Shown here: one piece after another, positions 1-10,519 of the stretch
Position numbering within the stretch: position 1 is the stretch's first letter
Layout of the letters: each line of letters opens with the position of its first letter
Origin: Trichuris trichiura
Lineage: Eukaryota > Nematoda > Enoplea > Trichinellida > Trichuridae
Assembly: GCA_037903355.1 (NCBI GenBank)
Contig: JBAJFE010000042.1
Location: forward strand, 2,554,001 to 2,618,000
Reading direction: 5' to 3'
DNA length: 64,000 nt
Program-made: the position numbers and the translations under genes
The notes under the pieces: generated by a model
The model's database searches: none
Seen by the model: the letters and a program-made list of their open reading frames with translations, nothing else
What the model was told of the DNA's origin: nothing

Positions 1-745
1 GTAAACTTTCTGGAAATGTTCACCTACTTCTGCTTCTCCACGAATTCTAGAAGGTTCATTCTATTTGAACTAATCATAGAAACGTAATCGTCAGCGACCA
101 AGTTATGTTCAGTGGAAGCCATCCAAAAAGTTCAAACAGAAGAACTAAGAATGCCCAAGTCGAAACAGTAACAATAAACGCGTGTTCTATTCACCCAAAG
201 TACAGTACCCACTAACCTTTTACTAAGAAATACTATCCCAACTTTTACATCTAACCTTACAACAGTTTTAACATTTAATCTGTTCAAGTTCGCATTTTTC
301 GAATGGCCTTGGAGTTTTTTCCAAAATTTAAACTTTACAAATGATAAAAGAAGAAAAAATTTGTTTTGCCATGTACGCTGGGCAATGCAGGTTTTTACCA
401 GCTACAAAATGTTACGATTGCAATATATGTGAACCTCTCCACAAGTAGGATATGAGTTTGCGAGAGTAAAACCTAATGGTTTAAAATTATAGCATCTCAC
501 GGTTGCGTAACTGTAACGCTGGAACAAGTGAAAAACTCAGGCATACATCGGTAATCAGTACCACGAAGTTGGCCTTGAAGCAACAGTTCATTTACAAACA
601 TGCAGCTAGTAGTAATGCTTTTCAAACATTACAAATCAAACAAGAATTAACCATAGAGAATCGAAACATCTATACCAAACAATTTTCACAGTTACATTTC
701 CCAAGTGCCGATCAATACAGAAAAACTGAGATATCCATTCTGCAG
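1..745. other. Non-coding AT-rich flank
   Basis: No convincing coding exon or repeat was found. An open frame on plus at 503-790 overlaps the 3' end of the V-ATPase gene in antisense and has no recognisable domain, so it was not called. This stretch should contain the 3' UTR of the minus-strand V-ATPase gene; no canonical AATAAA on minus was found close to its stop. Confidence 0.4.
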
Positions 746-1111
746 CTAGCGAAAATCTTCGGTATTAAACATTCCCTTGGCTCGTCGTAAAATCGAATCT
801 TTTGCAGGATCGTACGGATGATCCTTCGAAGGAATCTCCAATACGGCAGGTATACTTTTCACGTGGTCATCAATTGCGTAACGAATAACGTCGGCGATAT
901 GCTGGTTCATTAAGATCACTGCGATATCATCGCGATTGACAAACGACTTGAAAGCATTTTCTATGTCTTGAACACTGACATTTTTATCAACGACCAAAAA
1001 GTTAGGTTGTCGACTGCGGTTCAATTCGCCAACGCCTCCAAGCAGGAAGCCAACGCATGTATCTTCGTCGCCTATTACGGCGATCAACTTTCCTTTAACG
1101 ATGGAAGTCAT
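746..1111 (-). CDS. ATP6V1F: V-type proton ATPase subunit F
   Basis: Single-exon gene for a 121-residue protein, the usual length of animal V-ATPase subunit F (about 119-121). Subunit F is a small part of the central rotor stalk of the cytosolic V1 sector, which couples ATP hydrolysis to proton pumping into lysosomes, endosomes and secretory vesicles. Family hallmarks are visible along the whole length: [19 protein letters not shown] near the N-terminus, NFLVVDKN at about residue 37, [19 protein letters not shown] in the middle, and the C-terminal block [20 protein letters not shown] followed by GMF and an acidic end. The ATG at 1111 is preceded by a CAG acceptor-like site four bases upstream, consistent with trans-splicing or a leader intron. 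There is no frame damage. It lies head to head with the NUDCD1 gene about 1.06 kb away. Confidence 0.97.
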   Translation of the reverse strand: MTSIVKGKLIAVIGDEDTCVGFLLGGVGELNRSRQPNFLVVDKNVSVQDIENAFKSFVNRDDIAVILMNQHIADVIRYAIDDHVKSIPAVLEIPSKDHPYDPAKDSILRRAKGMFNTEDFR

Positions 1112-2168
1112 TTTCTGGAATTTTTGTCAGCCGTGGAATATGGAGAACAGCGTGCAGCCTAAACAAATAAGATTTGCAGAATTGTGGCCCAGTATTGAAG
1201 TTTTAATTGGACGAGTGCAAACACGTCTTAAGCTTAAAAGATATAGAATAACACTTCGGAACGGCGTGCGCTTAAAGCAAGTACAGTGGACTAAAATAGC
1301 GATTGAGACGGCTAGAAATAAAATTGAATTGAAACTAAGCGAAATATGTATAGAAAGCACTGACAAAAATTCCTGAGAAATTGCGGAATGCAGGAACACT
1401 ATGCGTACTAACAACAAGTAATTATTTAGCCGACGAACATGGAAAGCCCTCACTTTTTCAATTGCTATTATCTACGTATTTTGGCGAGAAACGAACTGAA
1501 CGTTTTTGAAATTTAGTTCAACCTGTCCGTTTGCGAAAGACGCTGCTACCTACTGTAAACAAGTTTTCCGTTAAGCTTCAGCCCGTGACGCAGTTTCAAA
1601 CGGAGCTCGTTTATGTTCAATCACAACAGTTTTATTCAACGTGTCTTCATCATTTAAAATATCGTGAACTTAAAAGAAAAGTTTACATCATTCTGTACAA
1701 GCAAACCAACTGACGAATCGCGGTGTATATAATGGCCCAAGACTTCAACGTTATCCAATCGGTGCGAAACTCGTTAACAGAAAATATACAAACTAAGAAA
1801 TTTAACAAATGCACTTTCCGATTCCTGCATTTTTGGCGAAAATTGCCTATAGGAATCCCATTGGTGCTCACATAACCTGATTATCTACCGTACTTTGCAT
1901 CGCCCCCATCAGGTGTTCTGTTTGAAAGATTTAATTTTCATGTTCACTAGCGCATTGCACTGTTTTAAGTAGTTTCTTTTTCGGTTTTTCAAGTTTGACT
2001 GTTTTGTATTTATGACAACGGCAAACCGGTTAAAAATGACGCTTTTAGTTACTTCTAGTTTACAAGTCAAAGTTAGTTTCTCCTTCACTTTTTTCAGTTA
2101 GACCTCCCAAAGTGTTATCTGACTTCGATTCAGTCGAAAATTTTCGAATTTGCAGGTTTTCATTGGAA
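1112..2168. promoter_or_regulatory. Divergent intergenic region between V-ATPase F and NUDCD1
   Basis: Both neighbours are transcribed away from this 1.06 kb interval, so it must carry both promoters. No TATA box or known factor site could be named with confidence. Short open frames here (for example 1531-1713 plus) show no family features. Confidence 0.4.
2081..2155 (+). promoter_or_regulatory. Two 3' splice-acceptor-like sites upstream of the NUDCD1 ATG
   Basis: A strong pyrimidine-rich acceptor (CTTCACTTTTTTCAG) ends at 2097 and a second (TTTCGAATTTGCAG) ends at 2155, 13 bases before the ATG at 2169. Acceptors this close to an ATG with no obvious upstream exon are typical of spliced-leader addition in nematodes. 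A conventional 5' UTR intron is the alternative. Confidence 0.4.
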
Positions 2169-4816
2169 ATGACCGAAACAAAGAAGCCCAGACTTGACGA
2201 TCTTAGACCTGATCATGATAAAATAACTCCCTCATTCGAAGGTTATAAACTCAGCTTGGATCCTTTGACTGTAAAAGAACAGGAGCTTAGTTGTTCAGCA
2301 CGCAAGCTGCTACCATCCAACAGTCAGTGGTCCTTCCAACATGCCTTATTCTTTGCTCGTTATAACGGCCTGTTCTACGACTACTGGCAAGATACAAAGC
2401 ATGTGTTAGCTACTCTGCTGTCGGACATGAGCCTGTGCCAAGCATGTTGGAACGTGAAAGCGGAAAAGTTCGACATTGCAAAAGTTGGTGTCTTGGAACT
2501 TGAATTCGAACATTGTGCGGAGGAAAGCAACCGAGTAAATGCCAGCATTTCGTTTCCAAGCAAGGAGTACGCATTGCTTAGCGAAGGCGCTGGCCGCCTC
2601 TTGATCTTTTTCACCGGCGATCGAAGTAACTGCAATACTTGGAAGCAGTGTGCCGTTTTTCAACTGCTGGAAGTAACCAAAGAAGCCTTCGTCGTAGTAG
2701 ACAGCAAAATTTGTCCAGGCAACAACGAGGGCTTTCAAATTGACTGTGCTTTGCAGTGCATTCAAAAGATCGAGGGAGGTGATCAGTCGGTAAGATTAAC
2801 AGTAATGTTTTTGTTTTTTTCCTAATGCTATTTTTTATTATCAGGTCGAAAGTGTGCTCAGCAGCGGTACTTTTCAAAGCGTCATTTTCTGGTTGACATT
2901 TACTGAAATTCGAGGCAGTTGGAAACTTGCTAGAACCCGCAAACTGACTTGTGATAAAGGAGTGATTAAGTATTGTGCATTGAACACTGAGAAGGATGCC
3001 ATATGCGTGATAAGCTCATTGCGGACTCGATTCACTCACGATTCGGCGAGACCAGTAGAACAGTCCGAAGCTGATGTTCAGGAGAATAGCAATATCTTAC
3101 CTGAATATTTGTGGAGTCAGACCGCCCAAGAAGTTATCATTTTATTTCCTCATGTTCCATCGCAGCATATGAATACGGACGATGTAATTGTGGACTTTTC
3201 TTTAAAATCTATTTGTGTTGAGATCAGAGGCCATAGAGTGCTTTTGGAAGGAGAGCTTACCTCAGAAATTGACCCACATAAATCTACATGGTCAACTTCA
3301 AATGAGGGAAGGTTAAAGGTTACTTTGGTGAAGCAAAACAAAGGTAAGCCTTTTATGATTATCCGCCATATGAGATCATAATTTTCGGAAATCCGAAAAT
3401 GTGTTCATCTTCTTGTAACGATTGCGCGTATTTCCACTAGAGAAGTACCCTTCCTTTCATGCAATGTTCGTTTGCCAATATTTCATATTTTTCACATTCA
3501 CTCTGACTTTTTGGCCAAGGAGCGTTGTGCTTCATCTAAGCCGTTGTGACGTTACTGAAGTATAGTCGGTGTCAGTAATCTATGCAACCTAATTTTTACC
3601 TTTAATCCTGCCAGATTATATCTTCGTTTGGAAGGTGCAGAACGTCGTAGTTCGGTAAGTAGTGTTCACTTAAATTTTTCATTCATAAGTTTATCGCTTT
3701 TTCTTTTTGTTCCACTCTTTATAAAGTTCTGTTACTTGCAGTTCTTTTCTTCTCGCTTAAGCTCTTGTATGTTCTCTTGTAATGCTTTTGAGCTTTAGTA
3801 CTTTGTCGCCACGAAATAGGATTGCATTACAAGAATATTCAAATGTCTTAGAGAGAATGTCTGTATAGGAGTTCTTATAGAAAGTTTACAGTGTTCAAGT
3901 TTCTGCATAGTGAAGTTAACGTTTTTACGTTTGGTAGATCTCCCTTCAAATGGCTGCAAGTAAATCGTTTCCCAGCTCTGAATTTGAATACATTAACGCA
4001 GTTATATTGTTTCGTCGATTGTTTACGCAACTATTTGTTTTGCGTATTAGGTATTGAATGGAACTCTTTAATACCGACTGACCAGCGCGGCGAGTACAGG
4101 AAAAGCCTGGAAGTGTTGGAAGAAATTTGCGACCGACTTGAACAGTTCACCTCGAGCGAGGAAGTAGCCACAAAAATGGAAGATTATCAGCAAGCGTTCA
4201 ACACTGAACAGTTGGAAGAGTGCGATGTACCAGAAAGCCAGACAGCCTTTTTAACGTGGCTTGATGGCAATAGTCACGACATTCTTCGTCAGGTAGCTGA
4301 ATGCTCTTTATCCGTAATTTCAGGAGGTCACTTTTTTAATTGAAGGCTGATATTGGAGGATATCCGTTTTTATTTTCGGTAAAATGTGACGCCAGAATGC
4401 CTCCTTTATTTTGCTTACGCCATCTTGTCGACGGTGTCCTGTGGCAAGTGCATAATGACTTCAGTAGCGATCACTGTTGGTCACACTTTGCTACTTTTAA
4501 CGCATTTGGCTACATTCAAGCTGGCAATGCGAATCGAAAGTATTACGCGTGTGCCACTGATTGTTCTTACGCGTATGTGGCCGAAGAAAAAAAGAGAGTG
4601 CGTTTATACTGGCAACCTCATAAGCTGAATAGTGTGTTGACCAATCGTCGTACAGGTGAGAAAGTGGAAACAAGGGCTGTTCAGCAAATGGTAACGTTGA
4701 ACAATCAAGAGGAAATTTGGGGCATTGTTGCTTTGCCTGACTTTATGTTTATTTTAACTGAAAGCAGATTGATCGCAGTGAAAGTTAGAGAAAGTATCTT
4801 ACCTGCTACAGGATAA
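2169..4816 (+). CDS. NUDCD1: NudC domain-containing protein 1 (NUDCD1/CML66-like)
   Basis: Four-exon gene: 2169-2789, 2845-3343, 4051-4292, 4346-4816. Introns of 55, 707 and 53 nt all have GT-AG ends and matching phases. The joined frame gives about 610 residues (the human protein has 583). Recognisable blocks are FEGYKLSLDPL at the N-terminus, a central CS (p23-like) domain at about residues 295-380 starting YLWSQTAQEV and containing LLEGELTSEIDPHKSTW, then an EECDV linker, and a C-terminal part with FCLRHLVDGVLWQ, HFATFNAFGYIQA and YACATDCSYAYV that is characteristic of NUDCD1. The family is linked to HSP90-type cochaperone function and binding to nuclear and splicing factors; the exact role here is inferred. 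The start is the first ATG after the two acceptor-like sites and fits the family N-terminus. Exon 3 joins one base of a Gly codon at 3343 to GT at 4051. The third intron acceptor (AATTGAAG) is weak but is the only in-frame choice. Confidence 0.92.
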
Positions 4817-4893
4817 CTTTATCATTGGTGCATAAGTTTCTTTCTATTCTAATTTGATCGGTTAAGTTTTCATTGTTTTGAAAAATTCTTACG

Positions 4894-4899
4894 AATAAA
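4894..4899 (+). terminator. Poly(A) signal of NUDCD1
   Basis: AATAAA lies 78 bases after the NUDCD1 stop codon and is the first canonical signal downstream. Confidence 0.6.
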
Positions 4900-4914
4900 A
4901 CAAATGTGGGCATT

Positions 4915-5196
4915 TTAATTCACGGTGAAATCTTGAACGTGCGGTATGGCGCCTTTGAAACTTCTGCTCCTGTGAAGTATGTCTGCCAAATATGACGGAA
5001 GGTTGCGTCGCCGATAATCTGAGAAGCGTGTTCTTCGTCGTTTTATCGACGAATCTGTTAGCCACAGTTGTGCTACCATTTGGTTCATTTCGGATGAAGT
5101 GCTTGCAGGGCGTACCCAAGGCATAGCTTCCACAATATCTGAAATGTTTTTAATCAAGTCAAAGTTCAAAGGGAAATCAAAAATAGCGGAAGTCAT
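4915..5196 (-). CDS. Hypothetical 93-residue basic protein
   Basis: Intact single-exon frame starting at an ATG (5196) with N-terminus MTSAIFDFPLNFDLIKN, a middle of mixed composition (VEAMPWVRPASTSSEMNQM), a strongly basic stretch SSIKRRRTRFSDYRRRN and a stop at 4915. The amino-acid mix looks protein-like rather than low-complexity, but I recognise no family and see no membrane segment or signal peptide. It is convergent with NUDCD1, with about 100 bases between stop codons. No AATAAA follows on minus. It could be a real small gene, the last exon of a larger one, or a chance frame. Confidence 0.35.
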   Translation of the reverse strand: MTSAIFDFPLNFDLIKNISDIVEAMPWVRPASTSSEMNQMVAQLWLTDSSIKRRRTRFSDYRRRNLPSYLADILHRSRSFKGAIPHVQDFTVN

Positions 5197-6223
5197 ATCA
5201 ACTTATTGCAACTTGTTCTTGAGGGTGTTTTATGCTGTTATCTTATAAACAGCGTTAACAACAGTTTGTTCGATTGTCAATTTTGTTATTTTGCCTTGCA
5301 TTGTCGAGCACTTGGTTCTTTGCAGTGTTTGCAAGTTTTTTTGAAAGTTCTAACTTCTTTGCATGTTTAATGGGTCAAACGACTTTTCAGCTAACAGATT
5401 TCAAACTTTCTTATTTAATATTTTTTTTTGTTTCGTATTTCAAGCTGGAGTAGGGAGAAACGAAGTACTTGTGAAGAGAAAAATGCCCAGTTACCGTTGC
5501 AGTCATCGTCCGTAACAAATTTTTAGTGCTTACAAAGACCGCCACGAAGCACTCGTTATCCAGCATTTATTGCCGTTTCAGTATTAGCGTCTGTTTTGCT
5601 CATAATATATCTATGTATATATATTTCCGCGTAGAAAGCAATTAGCACGCTAGTTTCAAGGTAAGAACATGTTACTCAGTAAGTTACTTCAATAATTTTT
5701 ACCGCTAAACCTGTCCTTACTTTACGACAAAACTGAAGAATTATTAAACTGGCTATTTACAGATCACCTGTTTATATTATTATTTTTCACACATACTTTA
5801 TAGTAATATAGAGTGGCATGTTTGTGTAGGTTATCATGCAAAGGGAATGAACTACTGAGGAAGCAAAATACGTGGAGTCGAATGGGCCTAGATCAGTCTG
5901 TTGACTTTGATACCGTTCGTTTTTACGTGGCTACGTAGATATACATTTTCCGAGTACGTACCAGTTCGGTTTGGACTTGCCAGTTCGCTGTAACAGGTCC
6001 GATGTTATGACTTTTCCATAGGCCAAAGGGCTCATTTTACTTTCAAAGCTCTTTGCCAAAGTTTTCCCATCAACATAACGACATTTCTATTTTAAAATTT
6101 TTTACCTACAAGGATTTTATGGCCAATCTGAGTCCGAGTAAAAAATTTTAATTTCAATATTGTTTAGTAGTATTTTACTGCGCATTACTGAGCTTAAGCA
6201 TTACTAAATCCTTATTTTCAAAG
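5197..6223. other. No gene recognised
   Basis: AT-rich sequence. A good donor-like site (TTCAAG then GTAAGAAC) ends at about 5661 on plus and could close a leader exon of the putative exon at 6224, but no coding frame supports it. Confidence 0.3.
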
Positions 6224-6542
6224 TTTGTCAATATTTCCTGCTGCCGATGCGAAAAGTTACGTGAGAAATTGCTCAAGCTTACGTAAGCCTAAGCCCAAGC
6301 CCGCTCTGAACCTTCCCGGCACTGAATCAGCCGCAAGCAAACTGAACTGTTGCGTATTGCAAGTGTACTACTACGGCGCTGGTGCGAGTTTAAAGCACGA
6401 ATTCACATATTATATCCAAGCTTTCACAGCCCCTCACTTTTTCCGATTTCGCGTTTTGGAGTTGCGCAAACTGCCTGAAAGTGTTCAGCTTAATTATCTA
6501 GTGCCACCAAGAGCTTTCATTACACATGTCTCCCATTTATAG
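6224..6542 (+). CDS. Possible terminal coding exon, unknown protein
   Basis: Open frame of about 105 codons without an ATG, preceded by an acceptor-like TTATTTTCAAAG ending at 6223 and followed 60 bases later by AATAAA (6602-6607). The frame starts one base into the exon, so a split codon is implied. The product has a KPKPKP run, then hydrophobic and aromatic stretches (LQVYYYGAGASLKHEF, FTAPHFFRFRVLELRKL) and ends ITHVSHL. Base composition is less AT-rich than the surroundings, which favours coding. No domain is recognised and no upstream exon could be placed. Confidence 0.35.
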
Positions 6543-7755
6543 CATATTTGCCACCTCGTTAACGGGATAAGTTACGTACTGAAAGCTGTTGTTCCTTTTT
6601 TAATAAATATTTTTTTGTTAATATATTCCGTTACTAAACGTTTGGCGTGCACATTTTCGAAATAATTCACATTGAAACCGTCCGCTGCAAACTGAAACAA
6701 TAATTGCACATAGAATTATTCTTTAGTGAAATCGTTACTCCAGTACATTTAACCATTGGAAATAATGTCACCGTATAGATATTATTGGTTATGCTTCCCT
6801 CACCCCTAAGCTTTTCATGCTTCTGAATGTGTAAATTTAGTTGACCTCATTTGTTCTTCATAGAAATCTCAAATATCATTTGGCTCTGAGATAAATTCGA
6901 GTTAGAGGTTTTTAATTATCATAGTGTTTTTTTAGTTGCATTTATTCAGTGACTATTGTAATTAACGAGTAGTACCGTAAAAACTCTTAAAAGCAGTCCG
7001 CGACTGCTGCTCAAGTTCCTTCTGCCTTCTCTCATACGCTGAGCAAAAAAGAAATGAGCATTGGTTACAGATAGTGATGATAGGATGTAGTTACTCTCCT
7101 CGCAAATTTTAGTAAGACTTTTACGCTGCAATTGGAAAATCAAAGTTATTTATAGGAGCACTACATTGGATATTTTTCTTATCAGTTGCGAAGTTGACAT
7201 TTGTGCTTTACTAGTGACCTTTATACTTTTCTCAAAGATGATTTCGCTTTCCTAAACTTCATCCATTTATGACGACATTTGGCGATTTCTGAGCAAGTGA
7301 AAGTGGCTGTTTGCTTTACTTAATACATTTATGGCACGTGTTGTCAAAAAGCTGCTCTTCTCTCTATACTTCTAGTAGACGAATTGTCATATTAAGTTTT
7401 TATCATAGGAAGTTATAGCACAAAATAATTACTGCCAGCAGATAGAAAAAATAGTTCCTGATAATAAAGTCCCTGATGCAACAACATTAAATGGGCGATT
7501 ACTTTTTATTCCACTTGTAAACAACCTACCCTATTTAAAATAACTGACAGGGAGGAACGACAACGAAGGTTGTGCAAAGCTTGTAATGTGGCGAGAAATT
7601 TTTGCTTCACCTGTCAAACCGCCATAACTTTTCGACATATCATTTCTCGTTGTTACGATAATTACCTATTTTTCATACTGGCCTTTACCTACAATTTCTC
7701 CTCATGTTGTCTTGAATGCCTCCAACTATTTAATATAATTGCGCTAGCAGTGAGT
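6543..7755. other. Gene-poor stretch
   Basis: Contains AATAAA at 6602 (possible 3' end of the preceding exon). Otherwise only short frames on both strands, none with family features or good splice borders. Confidence 0.3.
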
Positions 7756-7890
7756 CGATGAGCAAATTGATACAGGAAGCACACGATAATGGTACCGTAC
7801 GTTCGGAAACGCTCTTGTTCCGTCATCAACATTATTCCGGAACTCCTGACGGAAGGTAGCAGCTCCGAAACGTGCGGTAACACTATCTCA
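7756..7890 (-). mobile_element. Diverged Penelope-like terminal-repeat fragment
   Basis: The stretch starting GATGAGCAAATTG and running through ACCGTACGTTCGGAAAC and GCTCTTGTTCCGTCATCA aligns with the terminal repeat of the Penelope-like element at 16.39-16.47 kb (GATGATCAAATTG, ACCGTACGTTTTGGAATAGC, TCTTGTTCCGTCGTCAG). On minus it includes a degraded hammerhead-like core (TTGATGA, GGAA/TTCC stem, GAA, CGTA). The right part (AACTCCTGACGGAAGG, TAGCAGCTCCGAAACGTG) resembles a second diverged copy at 10.69-10.75 kb. Confidence 0.5.
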
Positions 7891-8551
7891 ATTTTTAAAC
7901 ATTTTGCTTATCCATTCGCTACTGTTGCACTTGTGTAATATGGTTGCGGACATCCACAACAAGACGGCTAACAGCGAGACTGAGGACTTGTATGAAAATC
8001 AAGCATTCCGATAAAGAATGCTCAATGTCCCATAATTAACACTGTACAGTTATTTGTATTGAAGTTTCACAATCATATGGCGTGTTCATTTTAATAATAA
8101 ATTCCAACACACACTGAACTTAAGCGGAGAATTACTTTCACTGTGAGTAAAGGAGCGTAACAATTATAAACTGTGACGGCATGGGCGTTGATAAGTAATT
8201 GGAAGAGTATCTCCAGGCACAAGTCAGAGTTTTGGAATATAATGTTAAACAGGTGGCTCATTGTACTAATGAATAGGTCTTCGTGCAAAAAGTTATTTCT
8301 GGAATCAATCCTCCCGTTGAAAGAAAAGAACCTTCTTTAATGCTTTCACAGCTTTCAGGGGTCGTCCTGTCCTGATCATCGATGAACCAAATACCATCAT
8401 TTAATCCGCTAATAACTAGTCAAGGAAAGCCTCGAAGGCGCTGAAAACACTAACAAAAAATTATTTCTGCTGACGAGCGGGCTGATCTCGCATCATGTGA
8501 ATTTTGTGATAGCAGAGAACAGTAAGTCATGCAAGTGGTTGTCATGACTGC
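7891..8551. other. No gene recognised
   Basis: AT-rich. A minus-strand frame at 8091-8288 is open for 65 codons but has no splice borders or motifs worth calling. Confidence 0.25.
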
Positions 8552-8967
8552 TCACCAAATGAGCAACGGGATTAAGTAATTAAAAGGCTGAAGCACAGCT
8601 TTCAGGGTTACACTGAATGTCTTTTCCGTTATATTTATCATATCTCTTACTGACACACGTCTATTTGTAAATGCAAAAGTTCAGGCTAAAACGTGGTAAA
8701 TTAATGCTTTGATTTCGACCTTGCAGAAAATCGTGCACAAAAAAATTTCAACTTCTAACAATCTAAGGATTAAAGAGCATGTTTTCACTATTTGCAACAA
8801 ATGTTTATACAGTTTCAATCCGAAGTAGCTGCTGTTGACCAACCGACGATTTTATTTATACTCTTATAAAAAAGGTGATAATTACCTTGTCGAGGAATGT
8901 GACCGAAGTTGATAGGTTCGCACATACAAACTGCTATTAGCAGTATAACAATTCGAGCGACCAGCAT
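8552..8967 (-). CDS. Possible small secreted peptide gene (two exons)
   Basis: Exon 1 (8886-8967) starts at an ATG and encodes a clear signal-peptide-like N-terminus (MLVARIVILLIAVCMCE followed by PINFGHIPRQ) and ends at a good donor (CAAG then GTAATT), one base into a codon. A CAG lies five bases before the ATG. A phase-compatible downstream exon can be placed at 8552-8649 after the acceptor GTGTGTCAG, ending in a stop, for about 59 residues in total. That second exon is weak: another frame in it is also open (ending CASAF). The signal peptide is the only solid part; the mature peptide is unassigned. Confidence 0.3.
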
Positions 8968-10519
8968 TTCAGCTGCTCCTTGTGAATAATCTGAAGACGA
9001 AAAGGCTTCAGTCAGGTTGCTTAAAAGGTAAAACATTCCGCCCACTTGTTGCTGAGCGAATTTGCGACTGCGGCGAAATCGTGAACTTCAAAGTTTCGAT
9101 TAAGTTTATTAATCAATCGGCTGAATTATACTTAAGAAGCCGCTCAGCGCGGAATATTCCCATTTGAACAATGAGTAATTCATCGTTTTGAGAAGACAGT
9201 GTCATGAAGTGAGCAACGTTCTTCTGAAGCAGTGGGCAGACGATGAAAGCGTAGCGACACCAACCAGAAGTCAATTATCTTTATAGCCTATTTCTGACCG
9301 GTGAAAGTCTCCTGCTATGCCTATTACTCTTTTGTCATTTTTGAATTTTTTTTTACACTGTTTCGTTTTCAACGCATCAAACATGCACTCATAGGAGCTG
9401 AAGTATTTTTTTACAGCATTAGATAACTGCGAAAGAAAATAGCTTCGCAAGCTATTTTTACTATAAACCCCAATGGATGCAACATGCTCAGAACCTAAAT
9501 TGCCAAACTTGAAGACGTGACTGCAATATGAAATTCAAACCAGCAGATTATAATTAAACCTATTTGGAAGTTTAGGCAGCCAAAAACTAATAAAACTGTA
9601 GGTTGACTGGTGGCAGGCTGAAATGGCATATGACGAAATGAACTAGGTCGCAATTGCTTAGACTGAATTTTTCTTCCGTTCACGATAGAAAGTAACATCA
9701 GTGTCCAGTGATTCAACAACTACACTCATTATACTACACAAAGAATTCACACGCGCTAGGTACAGATGTGGGTATTATCCAAGGAATGAACTGTTTCTAC
9801 ATGACTGGAAATTTTTAGGTGAGTATATCCACCTTAGAAAATGAATAGTTCATTGATGGCTACTAGTCTTCTTGACTTCAAAGCGTTTCATTAATTTGCT
9901 TTCACTATTGACCAGGGGATACAGAATGGTTTATCTTGTCTAACTTGTGCATAATTGCTGCTATTATATTCCACTAACTGAACGAAGCTACGCGCCGTTC
10001 AGAACATAATACTTTAATTATTTATGTCCATACATGCATATATTTTTTATTAATAATTAATATTACATGTAACTATATCTGTATATATAATTAAAGAATC
10101 ATGTACAAATAGCGAATAGAGTGGTGAAATTAACAGTAAATAATTACAGCAGTTATAGAGCAGCTATCTGTCCAGCGAATAAATCGCCAATGGCTAGTGA
10201 AAGTTAAAGCATTTGTGTGTATGTTGTACATTGCTTCAGGAGCAAATCTTCCTCAGTTTCTTGTTGAGGTTTAAGATATCCACTGCCATAGTTAGAAGTG
10301 GGCAAGCACAAGCCGGTTCCAAGTACCTAGTTGCCATCTCTCTGATTTCAAAACTTTATTTCCCGCCGAAGAATCAGTATCAATTATTGCTAGGATACCA
10401 CTGCGCATAAATAGTTTTCACCGGGCAAAGGGTTTACACAATACTGAACAACAATAGACGCTTCCTTCAAATGGGCGTTCAACACTTCAAAACTGGCGTA
10501 TAACAGTCTACTAATACAT
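8968..10519. other. Gene-poor stretch
   Basis: AT-rich with only short unsupported frames. A minus-strand frame at 9495-9719 has no recognised domain. Confidence 0.3.

Noticed and set aside
3615..3654. Exon-like segment in NUDCD1 intron 2 (after CCTGCCAG, before GTAAGT)
   Set aside because: It is open in phase from exon 2 but leaves the wrong phase for the next exon and has no family similarity.
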